Below are positions 33,366 through 42,781 of a stretch of 63,661 nucleotides of DNA, one piece after another. The notes under the pieces are model-generated. The model was not told where the DNA came from and searched no databases. It saw nothing but the letters and a program-made list of their open reading frames with translations. Within the stretch, counting starts at the first letter, position 1. Each line of letters begins with the position of its first letter. The stretch lies in NCBI GenBank assembly GCA_905192745.1, contig CAJJLZ010000015.1, positions 1 to 63,661 of the forward strand, given 5' to 3'. This stretch comes from an uncultured Oscillospiraceae bacterium (GTDB taxonomy: Bacteria; Bacillota; Clostridia; Oscillospirales; Acutalibacteraceae). The translations under genes and the position numbers were made by a program.

Positions 33366-34772
33366 TTGGGTTTCTATGACGTTGTTATCGTAGGCGCCGG
33401 CCCGGCAGGAATTTTTACCGCGCTGGAGCTGAAGGAAAAGGCGCCTTCCCGCACCATCCTGCTGGTGGATGAAGGGCCCGGCATCGACCGGCGGGCCTGC
33501 CCGTCCCGTCAGACGGGGCGCTGCGTCCACTGCAAGCCCTGCAATATTATGAGCGGCTGGGCCGGAGCCGGCGCGTTTTCGGACGGTAAGCTCTCCCTTT
33601 CGGAGGAAGTGGGCGGCAATATCACCGAATATATGTCCCGGGAAGAAGCGCGGGAGCTGATCGCCTACGCCGATTCGATCTATACCCGCTTCGGCGCGCC
33701 GGAGCAGGTACACGGCCTGAACGATAAAAAGGTGGAGGAAATCGACTACGAATGCAGCCGGCATAACATCCACCTCATCCATTGTCCCGTCCGTCATATG
33801 GGGACGGAGTACAGCTTTGAGACCCTGCGGGGAATGTATCGCTGGCTGGAAAAGCAGGAGGGCTTCACCTTCCGCGAACGGACCCGGGCCGAGTCGCTGG
33901 TGGTGGAGGACGGCCGGGTGACCGGTGTGCGGCTGGCTTCCCCCGGCGGCGAAGCCGAAACCGTGGGCGCGGGCGCGGTGGTCGCCGCTCCCGGCCGGGG
34001 CGGCGCGGGCTGGCTCAGTCAGATCGCCCGGGATAATGGCCTGGATACCCGGAACAACGAAGTGGACATCGGGGTGCGGGTGGAAGTTCCCAACGCGGTG
34101 ATGGATCATCTGACCCGGTATCTGTACGAGGCCAAACTGGTGTATTACAGCGACACCTTTGAGAATAAGGTGCGTACCTTCTGCATGAATCCCGGCGGTA
34201 TTGTCAGCGAGGAGCATTACGACGGCAATATCGCGGTGGTCAACGGCCATTCCTATGCGGAGGAGAACCGGCGGACCGGCAACACCAATTTTGCCATGCT
34301 GGTTTCCTCCCGTTTTACCGAGCCGTTTGACCGCCCGATCGAATACGGGAAATATATCGCCCAACTCGGGAATATGCTCACCGGCGGCGGGATTATGGTC
34401 CAGCGGCTGGGCGACCTGCTGCAGGGCCGCCGCACCGACGCCGCCCGGCTCAGCCGTTCCACCACCATCCCCACCCTGAAAACTGCGGTGCCGGGGGATT
34501 TGTCTTTCGTGCTCCCCCATCGCCACCTCACCAGCATTATTGAAGCCCTGCGTGCCTTTGATAAGGTTGCGCCGGGGATGTATTCGAAGAACACCCTGCT
34601 GTACGGCGTGGAGGTCAAGTTTTATTCCTCCAGGGTGTCGGTGGACAGCCGTTTTATGACCGCTCTGCCCGGACTGTACGCGATTGGGGACGGGGCCGGC
34701 GTCACCCGCGGCCTGATGCAGGCGAGCGTCACCGGCGTAGTGGTCGCCCGCGATATTGCGGGAAAATACTAA
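33366..34772 (+). CDS. FAD-dependent dehydrogenase (BFD/geranylgeranyl-reductase-like)
   Basis: A 468-residue flavoprotein. The N-terminal FAD motif YDVVIVGAGPAG is followed by a cysteine-containing stretch (RRACPSRQTGRCVHCKPCN) that may hold a metal or disulfide, and SGWAGAGAFSDGK. The C-terminal FAD contact is GLYAIGDGAGVTRGLMQA. The pattern matches an uncharacterised family of FAD-dependent dehydrogenases common in anaerobes (often annotated NAD(P)/FAD-dependent oxidoreductase). TTG 33366 lies 9 bases after AGGAG; ATG 33357 is too close to it. Confidence 0.85.
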   Translation: MGFYDVVIVGAGPAGIFTALELKEKAPSRTILLVDEGPGIDRRACPSRQTGRCVHCKPCNIMSGWAGAGAFSDGKLSLSEEVGGNITEYMSREEARELIAYADSIYTRFGAPEQVHGLNDKKVEEIDYECSRHNIHLIHCPVRHMGTEYSFETLRGMYRWLEKQEGFTFRERTRAESLVVEDGRVTGVRLASPGGEAETVGAGAVVAAPGRGGAGWLSQIARDNGLDTRNNEVDIGVRVEVPNAVMDHLTRYLYEAKLVYYSDTFENKVRTFCMNPGGIVSEEHYDGNIAVVNGHSYAEENRRTGNTNFAMLVSSRFTEPFDRPIEYGKYIAQLGNMLTGGGIMVQRLGDLLQGRRTDAARLSRSTTIPTLKTAVPGDLSFVLPHRHLTSIIEALRAFDKVAPGMYSKNTLLYGVEVKFYSSRVSVDSRFMTALPGLYAIGDGAGVTRGLMQASVTGVVVARDIAGKY

Positions 34773-34779
34773 TTGCCTT

Positions 34780-34816
34780 CAGACGGACCGTCCGACGGGG
34801 ATGGTCCGCCTGTTTT
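34780..34816 (+). terminator. Terminator after the flavoprotein gene
   Basis: CAGACGGACC (34780-34789) pairs with GGTCCGCCTG (34803-34812) with one mismatch, followed by TTTTATAA. Confidence 0.7.
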
Positions 34817-34982
34817 ATAAAAGACCGTGCGAAAAAACCACACATTCTGAAAAATTTGGGAGTCCCGGATTGTGTTCTCAATAGAGAGACCGGGAGCAAT
34901 CAAGCGATCAAAGCACACGGTTGTGGGCGGTCGGGGGTATCGTCCGCGGCCGCGGGGAGATTTGTTGAAGAGAGGGAAATCT

Positions 34983-35471
34983 ATGCAAGAGACCGTAACC
35001 GACCGGGACGCCCTGCGGCGGCAGATCGGCCGGTATTCCGGAACCCTGCTGCGGGTGGCGTTCGCTTATGTGAAAAATACCGCCGATGCGGAGGATATTG
35101 TTCAGGATGTGTTTCTCACCCTGTTTGCCAATCCGCCGGAGTTTGCCGACGAGGAGCATGAGAAGGCCTGGCTGATCCGCTGCACCATCAACCGGAGCAA
35201 AAATGTGATGAAATCGGCATGGCTTCGCAAACGGGCGCCTCTGGAGGAAGCGTTCGGCATTCTTGCGCAGGAGGATAGAGGCCTGCTGTCGGCAGTTCTG
35301 GCACTGCCGGAAAACTACCGCGCCGCCATTCACCTGCATTATTATGAAAATTACAGTATTCAGGAGATCGCGGTGATTTTGGGCCGGAAGCCCGCCACGG
35401 TGGGCACCTGGCTTGCCCGCGGCCGCGAACGCCTGCGGAACACTCTGAAAGGAGGGCTTGACGATGAATAA
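34983..35471 (+). CDS. ECF sigma factor, module 1
   Basis: A 162-residue ECF sigma factor. Region 2 is LLRVAFAYVKNTADAEDIVQ then DVFLTLF. Region 4 is ALPENYRAAIHLHYYENYSI with QEIAVILGRKPATVGTWLAR. It should direct RNA polymerase to a small stress or envelope regulon. An 80-bp stretch (35166-35245, LIRCTINRSKNVMKSAW) is nearly identical to module 2. ATG 34983 follows GAGAGGGAAA. The downstream membrane protein overlaps by 8 bases, a typical sigma/anti-sigma layout. Confidence 0.9.
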   Translation: MQETVTDRDALRRQIGRYSGTLLRVAFAYVKNTADAEDIVQDVFLTLFANPPEFADEEHEKAWLIRCTINRSKNVMKSAWLRKRAPLEEAFGILAQEDRGLLSAVLALPENYRAAIHLHYYENYSIQEIAVILGRKPATVGTWLARGRERLRNTLKGGLDDE

Positions 35472-37152
35472 TACCTTTTCGGCCCGATACCGCCGGGCGG
35501 CGGAGCTTCTTCCCTTCCGTGCCGATTTTGAGGAACGGGTGCTGGAGCGGGCTTCCGCCGGTGAAAAGCCGCGGCGTCTGTCGCCTTCGGCGCGGATACC
35601 GGTAAAGATCCGGCGGGCGGCGGAGATCGCGGGGCTGGCGGCCTGTCTTGTGCTGGCGGTGCTTTGTATCAGTACGCTGTTCCGCGGCGGGGCGGTGAAG
35701 CTGCCCCATTCCACCGGCAGCGTGTCGGTCCGGGTAGTGGGAAATCCCGACCTGCCCGTCCGCGTTCCGATGACGTGGGAAGAGGCGGAAGAACAGGCGC
35801 TGTTTGATGAAGCGGACGCCGTTTTCTCCGGCCGGGTGCAGAAGCTGGAAACGCTGGAGTTGGACGTGGGCGGCGAGCTGACCTACCGTTCCCGCGTGAC
35901 CGTGCTGGTGGACCGGACATGGAAGGGCGAGGCGGCGGCCGGGGAGACGGTCAGCCTCCTTCTGCCCTACGCCGTCCATGGTGAAAGCGGGGAGACGGAG
36001 ATCATCAACCGGCTGTCGGAAGGGATGAAGGCGCTCTTCCTCGCACAGACACACACGGAGGAGGACGTTCTCTCCAACGACAAGGGAACGCTGGCGCTGA
36101 TGGATACGGCGGCATATGGCCTGAAGGACGACCGGTATCTCATCCTGCGGGGAGCGGAGGGCGAAGCGGTGCTCTGTCCGGGAGCGTATCCTTCCCTGCC
36201 GGAGAGGTCGTCCTACGCCGAGGCGGAAGCCCTTGCCGACAGGCTGACCCGGCAGAAGCTGACGGTGGCGACCATCTCCGCCTCCGCGTCGGCGACGACC
36301 ACAAGCACAGCGGCCGAAACCACCACAACAATGTCGGTTTCATCCACTGCCATCACAGCAACTTCCTGGAAACCGGCGGTTATAACGACGTCGCCAGCCA
36401 AAACTCCAACGACAACAACTGTTGGATTCGCTTCGCATCTTACCAGAGAGGAAAACGAACTGTTAAATGATTATAATGATGGCCTTGCGATTACATGGAA
36501 TAAAAATGGAAACGGCGGAGCGGCAGGCGGCTATTATTTTGGAGTCTTTGACGAAACCGGAAGTTATTACTACTATAAAGACTTTTCGGTGACACCGTCT
36601 GCTTATTATTTGAGGACTCATTTGTATGGATACAGCAGTGAAAATGGAGAAAATACGAGAGAACACTTGGGAGAGTTTTGGGATGGAAAACAGCGGTATC
36701 TATATGATATGGGTACGAAAACCGTGACAACAGGCATACCAAGAAAAGACAAAAGCATTGAGACTTTGGTCTTTCCGCTTCGTAGCTATTTGAACCCGTC
36801 TGAGGTGGTCCATGTCACATTAAAGGAAACATGTCCTGAAAATGAAGCGGTTGAACCAGATGACCCAAACTTTTTTGCTACCTATGTGAGGGCAATATCG
36901 ATAGAATTGAAACCGTCGGATGCCCTGCTGGAAACGTTAAGCACGATTGTGGAACGGTCGGTATCTATGGATACCTATGAATTGGTCGTTATGCAGAGAA
37001 AAGACGGAAGTATTCGCCGCGATGGGATAAATGGGAAAATAAGGATTGACCGGACACAAGATGGTTTAGGCTGGGTTGAAGCCTCGTTTGAGGAAGAAAG
37101 CGTCGTGAGTCCTACTGATACCGTGAGTTCTCCTTCATGGCTTAAAAATTGA
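35464..37152 (+). CDS. Sigma-associated single-pass membrane sensor, module 1
   Basis: A 562-residue protein probably acting as anti-sigma factor and sensor. Order: a short cytoplasmic tail (about residues 1-40, module-specific), a membrane segment (IAGLAACLVLAVLCISTLF, about 58-76), an extracytoplasmic beta-rich domain (about 90-270, e.g. ADAVFSGRVQKLETLELDVG), a Thr-rich linker (about 275-320), and a unique C-terminal domain from about 325 (LTREENELLNDYNDG to the end) that I cannot assign. Residues 32-289 are nearly identical to module 2. The C-terminal DNA is visibly AT-richer than the rest. ATG 35464 follows AGGAGGG. The link to sigma is inferred from overlap. Confidence 0.75.
   Translation: MNNTFSARYRRAAELLPFRADFEERVLERASAGEKPRRLSPSARIPVKIRRAAEIAGLAACLVLAVLCISTLFRGGAVKLPHSTGSVSVRVVGNPDLPVRVPMTWEEAEEQALFDEADAVFSGRVQKLETLELDVGGELTYRSRVTVLVDRTWKGEAAAGETVSLLLPYAVHGESGETEIINRLSEGMKALFLAQTHTEEDVLSNDKGTLALMDTAAYGLKDDRYLILRGAEGEAVLCPGAYPSLPERSSYAEAEALADRLTRQKLTVATISASASATTTSTAAETTTTMSVSSTAITATSWKPAVITTSPAKTPTTTTVGFASHLTREENELLNDYNDGLAITWNKNGNGGAAGGYYFGVFDETGSYYYYKDFSVTPSAYYLRTHLYGYSSENGENTREHLGEFWDGKQRYLYDMGTKTVTTGIPRKDKSIETLVFPLRSYLNPSEVVHVTLKETCPENEAVEPDDPNFFATYVRAISIELKPSDALLETLSTIVERSVSMDTYELVVMQRKDGSIRRDGINGKIRIDRTQDGLGWVEASFEEESVVSPTDTVSSPSWLKN
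35557..36329 (+). repeat. 773-bp direct repeat, copy 1
   Basis: Nearly identical to 37890-38662 (offset 2333); I noticed one base difference near 36285. It encodes the membrane segment, the extracytoplasmic domain and the start of the Thr-rich linker. It stops sharply on both sides where the two proteins diverge. Confidence 0.9.
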
Positions 37153-37167
37153 CAACACATATAAAGC

Positions 37168-37203
37168 AAAAAGCCCGCAGGAGTAACTCTGCGGGCTTTT
37201 TAC
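37168..37203 (+). terminator. Terminator after module 1
   Basis: AAAAAGCCCGCAG (37168-37180) pairs with CTGCGGGCTTTTT, then A. It separates the two sigma modules. Confidence 0.85.
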
Positions 37204-37329
37204 TTTGCCGCACTGGGGAAAACGACGGGTTTCTTGCAATTTTTCGATTTTTTTATATAATTTAAATTAACATGAATAAATTTATGGGTTCTCGATTGTA
37301 TACAGAGTGTAAGAAGGAGGGAATGCGGT

Positions 37330-37809
37330 ATGACCCTGGCCGGACAGGAAACCATTACGCGCCTGATCAGCGCGCATTACTACAGTCTGCTTCGCCTTGC
37401 CTTTGCCTATACAGGCAACGAAGCGGAGGCGGAGGATGTCGTACAGGATGTTTTTCTCAGCCTGGTAAGCCGGGAAGTCTCGTTTGAAAGCGAGGCTCAT
37501 GAAAAAGCCTGGCTGATCCGCTGCACCGTCAACCGGAGCAAAAATGTGATGAAATCGGCATGGCTTCGCAAACGGGCGCCTCTGGATGAGACGCTCAGCT
37601 ATCTTCCCTCGGAGGAAAGCGAAGTCCTTTCCGCCATTTTGCAGCTCCCGGAAAATTATCGGACAACGCTGCATCTGCATTATTACGAAAAGTATACCAT
37701 CGAAGAAATCGCCTCGATCCTCGGCCGAAAGCCCGCAACCGTCGGCACATGGCTGACTCGTGGGCGGGAACGCCTGAGGACGGCTCTGGAAGGAGGGCCT
37801 AAGGAATGA
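37330..37809 (+). CDS. ECF sigma factor, module 2
   Basis: A 159-residue ECF sigma factor paralogous to the module 1 protein. Region 2 is LLRLAFAYTGNEAEAEDVVQ then DVFLSLV. Region 4 is LPENYRTTLHLHYYEKYTIE then IASILGRKPATVGTWLTR. The region around residues 60-86 (37507-37586) is almost identical in DNA to module 1 while the rest has diverged, pointing to a short gene-conversion tract. AAGGAGGGAATGCGGT lies upstream of ATG 37330. It overlaps the next gene by 4 bases (ATGA). No confident promoter was recognised upstream. Confidence 0.9.
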   Translation: MTLAGQETITRLISAHYYSLLRLAFAYTGNEAEAEDVVQDVFLSLVSREVSFESEAHEKAWLIRCTVNRSKNVMKSAWLRKRAPLDETLSYLPSEESEVLSAILQLPENYRTTLHLHYYEKYTIEEIASILGRKPATVGTWLTRGRERLRTALEGGPKE

Positions 37810-39767
37810 ATGAGACAATCTATTGTCAGGCGATGGAACATATCCGGTTCCGGCCGGACGGCGAGCAGGAACTGCTTCGCCGGGTTCATGCCGGTGAAAA
37901 GCCGCGGCGTCTGTCGCCTTCGGCGCGGATACCGGTAAAGATCCGGCGGGCGGCGGAGATCGCGGGGCTGGCGGCCTGTCTTGTGCTGGCGGTGCTTTGT
38001 ATCAGTACGCTGTTCCGCGGCGGGGCGGTGAAGCTGCCCCATTCCACCGGCAGCGTGTCGGTCCGGGTAGTGGGAAATCCCGACCTGCCCGTCCGCGTTC
38101 CGATGACGTGGGAAGAGGCGGAAGAACAGGCGCTGTTTGATGAAGCGGACGCCGTTTTCTCCGGCCGGGTGCAGAAGCTGGAAACGCTGGAGTTGGACGT
38201 GGGCGGCGAGCTGACCTACCGTTCCCGCGTGACCGTGCTGGTGGACCGGACATGGAAGGGCGAGGCGGCGGCCGGGGAGACGGTCAGCCTCCTTCTGCCC
38301 TACGCCGTCCATGGTGAAAGCGGGGAGACGGAGATCATCAACCGGCTGTCGGAAGGGATGAAGGCGCTCTTCCTCGCACAGACACACACGGAGGAGGACG
38401 TTCTCTCCAACGACAAGGGAACGCTGGCGCTGATGGATACGGCGGCATATGGCCTGAAGGACGACCGGTATCTCATCCTGCGGGGAGCGGAGGGCGAAGC
38501 GGTGCTCTGTCCGGGAGCGTATCCTTCCCTGCCGGAGAGGTCGTCCTACGCCGAGGCGGAAGCCCTTGCCGACAGGCTGACCCGGCAGAAGCTGACGGTG
38601 GCGACCATCTCCGCCTCCACGTCGGCGACGACCACAAGCACAGCGGCCGAAACCACCACAACGATCGGCGTCGCAACGACCACCCGGTCAAAGACAACGG
38701 CGGCAACTACACCGACCACACAGCCCGTTGTCAGCGATATGGCTGACAAGTACTATTATTATACTGATTTGACAAAAGGCCGCTTTAATCGGATTGATGA
38801 TGCCGGTCTGATCCAAGAAGTAACGTTTGATTTCCTGCCGGGTTCGCGTTATCAGACATGGAGCGATGGGCAGTGGATTTATTATGTGGCTGGTTGTTTT
38901 AAAGCGGGCGATGAAGAGGGACTCTGTCGATCCCGAGCGGATGGCAGCGGCGGTGAATGGGTAATGCGTGGCAATTTTAGCAGTGCTGTTTTTTATATCA
39001 ATAAAGATTATGAGAAGTTGGTTTTTTCTTCAGGCAGCACAGAAAACGGTAAACCGTTTTCTGGTTTTACTAAGTCCCTATATGTAATGGATAAGGATGG
39101 AAAAAACCTGAAAGAGCTTTGCGCTAATCCATATAAAAAGATCGTGGCTGATGCCGATGCTCTATACGCGTTTTCGTCAAACGCCGAAGGTTATCAGTTG
39201 TATCGAATATCCATTGAGGACGGGAAACAAACGCTTCTATATTCTCAACCGTCCGGGACAGAAGAAATAAAGTGTGAGGAATTTTATGAGCCGCTGGTTC
39301 ATGAAGGCTGGATATATTATTATGAATCCTATTATGCGGGGGGGATAAAAGATGATTCTTATAACAATCCGGATCGTCTGGTAAGAATCCGTACAGATGG
39401 AACCGATAAAATGATTATCCACCAGGATACCAATTCGGGGGATATCGGAACAGACGGAAATTGCTTGTATTTTAACCAGTATAAAAAGGAATGGGTAATA
39501 TATGGAGAATTCTATCGGAATTATTTGAAAGTGGATTTATATTCTGTGCCGTTGGACAATATTACCGCTGAGCCAACCGCAATTAAGCTGCCGGCGGGTC
39601 ACCCGGATGCGCGGGATCTTGACCGTTCTGAATTTTTCAGCATCAAAAATGGCTGGATATATTACTCTTACGGCGATGTGGGACCGGAAAACAGTTACCT
39701 TTGTACAAGGCGTATCCGTGTTGATGGCAGCGAACAGCAGGAGCTTGTCTACAAAAAGCCGTTTTGA
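37806..39767 (+). CDS. Sigma-associated membrane sensor with DUF5050-like propeller, module 2
   Basis: A 653-residue paralogue of the module 1 sensor. The first ~28 residues (MNETIYCQAMEHIRFRPDGE) differ. About 258 residues covering membrane segment, extracytoplasmic domain and linker start are nearly identical. After the Thr-rich linker the protein continues with a DUF5050-like beta-propeller (about 320-650). Recurrent blades are GQWIYYVAG, YDKEKLV-type turns, EGWIYYYESYY and NGWIYYSYGD. DUF5050 blades are common in surface sensors of clostridia. The C-terminal DNA is AT-rich compared with the core. It is predicted to restrain the module 2 sigma factor until a signal is sensed outside. Confidence 0.8.
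   Translation: MNETIYCQAMEHIRFRPDGEQELLRRVHAGEKPRRLSPSARIPVKIRRAAEIAGLAACLVLAVLCISTLFRGGAVKLPHSTGSVSVRVVGNPDLPVRVPMTWEEAEEQALFDEADAVFSGRVQKLETLELDVGGELTYRSRVTVLVDRTWKGEAAAGETVSLLLPYAVHGESGETEIINRLSEGMKALFLAQTHTEEDVLSNDKGTLALMDTAAYGLKDDRYLILRGAEGEAVLCPGAYPSLPERSSYAEAEALADRLTRQKLTVATISASTSATTTSTAAETTTTIGVATTTRSKTTAATTPTTQPVVSDMADKYYYYTDLTKGRFNRIDDAGLIQEVTFDFLPGSRYQTWSDGQWIYYVAGCFKAGDEEGLCRSRADGSGGEWVMRGNFSSAVFYINKDYEKLVFSSGSTENGKPFSGFTKSLYVMDKDGKNLKELCANPYKKIVADADALYAFSSNAEGYQLYRISIEDGKQTLLYSQPSGTEEIKCEEFYEPLVHEGWIYYYESYYAGGIKDDSYNNPDRLVRIRTDGTDKMIIHQDTNSGDIGTDGNCLYFNQYKKEWVIYGEFYRNYLKVDLYSVPLDNITAEPTAIKLPAGHPDARDLDRSEFFSIKNGWIYYSYGDVGPENSYLCTRRIRVDGSEQQELVYKKPF
37890..38662 (+). repeat. 773-bp direct repeat, copy 2
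   Basis: Partner of 35557-36329. The near-identity shows recent duplication or gene conversion, because the flanking sigma genes and C-terminal domains are clearly older and diverged. Confidence 0.9.
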
Positions 39768-39790
39768 CCTGTTAACAGAAAAATCCGGAG

Positions 39791-39841
39791 CATAACAAAG
39801 GGAGCGCTTTCGAGGATATCGAAAGCGCTCCCTTTGTTATG
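39791..39841. terminator. 23-bp perfect hairpin, bidirectional terminator
   Basis: CATAACAAAGGGAGCGCTTT plus CGA (39791-39813) pairs perfectly with 39819-39841 across loop GGATA. It lies between the convergent sensor gene and glgP. The stem is unusually long for a terminator. Confidence 0.8.
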
Positions 39842-39847
39842 CTGTCC

Positions 39848-42355
39848 TTACTCCATCCCTTTCACCGGACGGCAGCGCCAGATTTTTTCGGCGTAGTCGC
39901 GGATGGCGCGGTCGGAGGCGAAGATTCCGCTTTCCGCTGTATTCATCAGCGCCATGCGGGCCCATTTCCGCCGGTCGGCGTAGGCCTGCGCGGAAAGCGC
40001 CTGCGCGCGGGCGTAGTCCTCGAAGTCGGCCAATACCATATACGGGTCGGCGTTGGCGAGGGAACCGGCCACCTCGCTGTAGGCCCGGCCGCCGAAGCCC
40101 TGAAACATCGCGTCGATCGCGCGGTGGATGTGGGGGTTGCCGGTATACAGCGCCTGCGGGTTATAGCCGCCCCGCTTCTTAAGCTCCTCCACCTCCTGCG
40201 CGGTCATGCCGAAGATGAAGATGTTGTCCGAGCCGACCGCATTGTGAATCTCCACGTTCGCGCCGTCCATGGTGCCGAGAGTGACCGCGCCGTTCATCAT
40301 CAGCTTCATGTTGCCGGTGCCGCTCGCCTCGGTCCCTGCAAGGGAAATCTGCTCGCTGATATCGGCCGCCGGCATCAGCAGCTCGGCCAGCGTCACGCGG
40401 TAGTCCTCGAGATAGACCACCTTCAGCTTATCCCGTACCCCCGGGTCGCTGTCAATCTCCTTCCCCAGCGCGCAGATGAAGCGGATGATCTCCTTGGCAA
40501 GGTAATACCCGGGGGCGGATTTCGCGCCGAACAGATAGGTGCGGGGGACAAAATCCATGTTCGGATTATCCTTAAGGGTGAGATAGGTGTGCAGGATGTG
40601 CAGCGCGTTCAGGTGCTGGCGCTTATACTCGTGCAGGCGCTTAACCTGTACGTCGAAGATCGAGTCCGGATCCACCGTTACCCCGTTGTTCTCCCGGATA
40701 TACTCCGCCAGCCGGACCTTGTTTTCCCGCTTGATTTTCAGAAAATCGTCCAGCGCGGCGGGATCGCCGGCATAGGGACGAAGCTTCGACAGCTCCGCCG
40801 CATCCAGCACGAAGCCGTCCCCGATTTTGTCCGTAATAAAACGGGTCAGGCCGGGATTGGCCTGGCAGAGCCAGCGGCGGTGGGCAATGCCGTTGGTTAC
40901 GTTGCCGAACTTCTCCGGCATCATGGAATACTGGTCACGGAACACGTCGTTTTTCAGGATTTCGCTGTGCAGCTTGGAAACGCCGTTCACCGAATGGGCG
41001 GCCGCCACGCAGAGGTTGGCCATCTTGATTACGCCATAGCTGATGATCGCCATCCGGCCGGTCTTTTCCCTGTCTCCGCCGGTCTCCCGCATCATCCGTT
41101 CGCTGAAACGGTTGTTGATTTCGCAGACGATCTGATAAATGCGGGGCAGACGTTGGCGGAAGAGATCCTCCGGCCAGCATTCCAGCGCCTCGGCCATGAC
41201 GGTGTGGTTGGTATAGGCCACCGTGCGGGTGACGATGTCCCACGCCGGGTCCCAGCCGTAGCCGCATTCGTCCAGCAGAATCCGCATCAGTTCGGGGATG
41301 GCGAGGGTGGGATGGGTGTCGTTGATATGGATGGCGGTCATCTCGGGCAGGGTATCCATCGAGCCGTATTCCTCGAGATGGCGGCGTACGATATCCTGTA
41401 CCGAAGCGGATACCAGAAAATACTGCTGGGAAAGCCGCAGGGATTTGCCCTCCCGGTGATTGTCGGCCGGATACAGCACTTGGGTAATGACCTCGGCCAT
41501 GGCTTTCTGCTCCATGGCGCGCATATAGTCGCCCTGATTGAACAGGGACATATCCATCCCCGGCGCGGTGGAACGCCACAGGCGGAGGGTGGAAACGCCC
41601 TTCCCATCCTTGCCGGCAACCATCAGATCATAGGGCTGGGCGATGACGACGTTGGCGTTTTCATGCTCCACATGATGATAGCCGCCGTCCCACCATTCCC
41701 GGATTTCGCCGTCGAATTTTACCTGCTTGGCCAGTTCCGGCCGGGGAAGCAGCCAGCTTTCCCCGCCCGGCAGCCAGAAGTCGGGCAGCTCGGTCTGCCA
41801 GCCGTCCACCAGCTTCTGGCGGAAGATGCCGTATTCATACAGCAGGGAATACCCGATCGCCGGGATGGATTCGGTGGCCAGCCCGTCCAGAAAGCAGGCC
41901 GCCAGTCGTCCCAGTCCGCCGTTGCCCAGCCCCGCGTCCGGTTCCAGTTCATACAGCGCGTCCAGCTTCACGTCGTATTTCGCCAGAACGCGGCGGGCCT
42001 CCTCGGTCAGGTTGAGGTTGTACAGCGTGTTTTTCAGGGAACGGCCCATCAGAAATTCCATGCATAGGTAATACACCTGCCGGGAATTCTGCTTGTGAGC
42101 CTTGGCAATATACTCCACCCGTTCGCTGCGCATCAGGTCGCGGAGAACCAACACCAGCGCGTTATAAAAGTTTTCGTCGGTCGCGCCTTCCGGCTGAACC
42201 GAAAAATTGTGCAGCAGCTTGGCGGACAGCTTTTCCGAAAGCTCCGCTTCCGTCAGCGCGGGCCGCCCTGCGGCGGGGACGGAGGGAGCGGCCGGGGCGG
42301 CGCCTGCCGTCTTCGGGGCGGCCGCCTTCTTTCCTCTGTTCGTTTTTTCAGCCAT
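39848..42355 (-). CDS. glgP: Glycogen/starch phosphorylase
   Basis: An 835-residue GT35 enzyme that releases glucose 1-phosphate from alpha-1,4-glucans. The pyridoxal-phosphate lysine lies in EASGTGNMKLMMNGAVT near residue 680; NGGLGRLAACFLDG, HINDTHPTLAIPELMR and VKRLHEYKRQHLN are classical signatures. The N-terminal ~35 residues are Ala/Pro/Lys-rich (KKAAAPKTAGAAPAAP), probably disordered and not part of the catalytic fold. ATG 42355 follows GGAAAGGAA. It is a single gene here; no other glycogen gene is in the window. Confidence 0.97.
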   Translation of the reverse strand: MAEKTNRGKKAAAPKTAGAAPAAPSVPAAGRPALTEAELSEKLSAKLLHNFSVQPEGATDENFYNALVLVLRDLMRSERVEYIAKAHKQNSRQVYYLCMEFLMGRSLKNTLYNLNLTEEARRVLAKYDVKLDALYELEPDAGLGNGGLGRLAACFLDGLATESIPAIGYSLLYEYGIFRQKLVDGWQTELPDFWLPGGESWLLPRPELAKQVKFDGEIREWWDGGYHHVEHENANVVIAQPYDLMVAGKDGKGVSTLRLWRSTAPGMDMSLFNQGDYMRAMEQKAMAEVITQVLYPADNHREGKSLRLSQQYFLVSASVQDIVRRHLEEYGSMDTLPEMTAIHINDTHPTLAIPELMRILLDECGYGWDPAWDIVTRTVAYTNHTVMAEALECWPEDLFRQRLPRIYQIVCEINNRFSERMMRETGGDREKTGRMAIISYGVIKMANLCVAAAHSVNGVSKLHSEILKNDVFRDQYSMMPEKFGNVTNGIAHRRWLCQANPGLTRFITDKIGDGFVLDAAELSKLRPYAGDPAALDDFLKIKRENKVRLAEYIRENNGVTVDPDSIFDVQVKRLHEYKRQHLNALHILHTYLTLKDNPNMDFVPRTYLFGAKSAPGYYLAKEIIRFICALGKEIDSDPGVRDKLKVVYLEDYRVTLAELLMPAADISEQISLAGTEASGTGNMKLMMNGAVTLGTMDGANVEIHNAVGSDNIFIFGMTAQEVEELKKRGGYNPQALYTGNPHIHRAIDAMFQGFGGRAYSEVAGSLANADPYMVLADFEDYARAQALSAQAYADRRKWARMALMNTAESGIFASDRAIRDYAEKIWRCRPVKGME

Positions 42356-42465
42356 AATGACCCGTTCCTTTCCTTCTTACCGGATTTCTTGATTTCAAAC
42401 GCTTGCCGACCGTTTTCCGGAAGGCCGACCGCGCCTCATTTTTCGAATAATCTCTGCGGAATTTC

Positions 42466-42494
42466 ATTATATAGTATATGCGTTAAATTTGCAA
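42466..42494 (-). promoter_or_regulatory. Promoter of glgP
   Basis: On the minus strand TTGCAA (42494-42489), a 17-base spacer and TATAAT (42471-42466), about 110 bases before the start codon. Confidence 0.75.
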
Positions 42495-42640
42495 TAGTTC
42501 AGATGATTCCCATAAACAATTTCCACATAATCGGAATTTAAGCATATTATTTTGACGTAATAAACAAAAAACAGCCGTTTTAAAGGCGTAAGGGAGATAG
42601 AGGGCCGATGCGGAGGACAAACTTTAATAAAAAAAGTAAC

Positions 42641-42669
42641 TTGACAAAATAAACTGAATATGATAGAAT
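42641..42669 (+). promoter_or_regulatory. Promoter of the HxlR/thioredoxin operon
   Basis: TTGACA (42641-42646), a 17-base spacer and TAGAAT (42664-42669), about 110 bases before the regulator gene. HxlR-type proteins often autoregulate, so an operator is expected around here. Confidence 0.75.
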
Positions 42670-42781
42670 AAAACCAACGATAGAATTCCGTCGGCGGCGG
42701 GGCGCGGGTTCTCCCCCGCTTTTTTCCCGGCAATCCCGGCGGCGGGGCGTTGCCCCCGTAAAGGAAAGCAGGTCGCATCGG

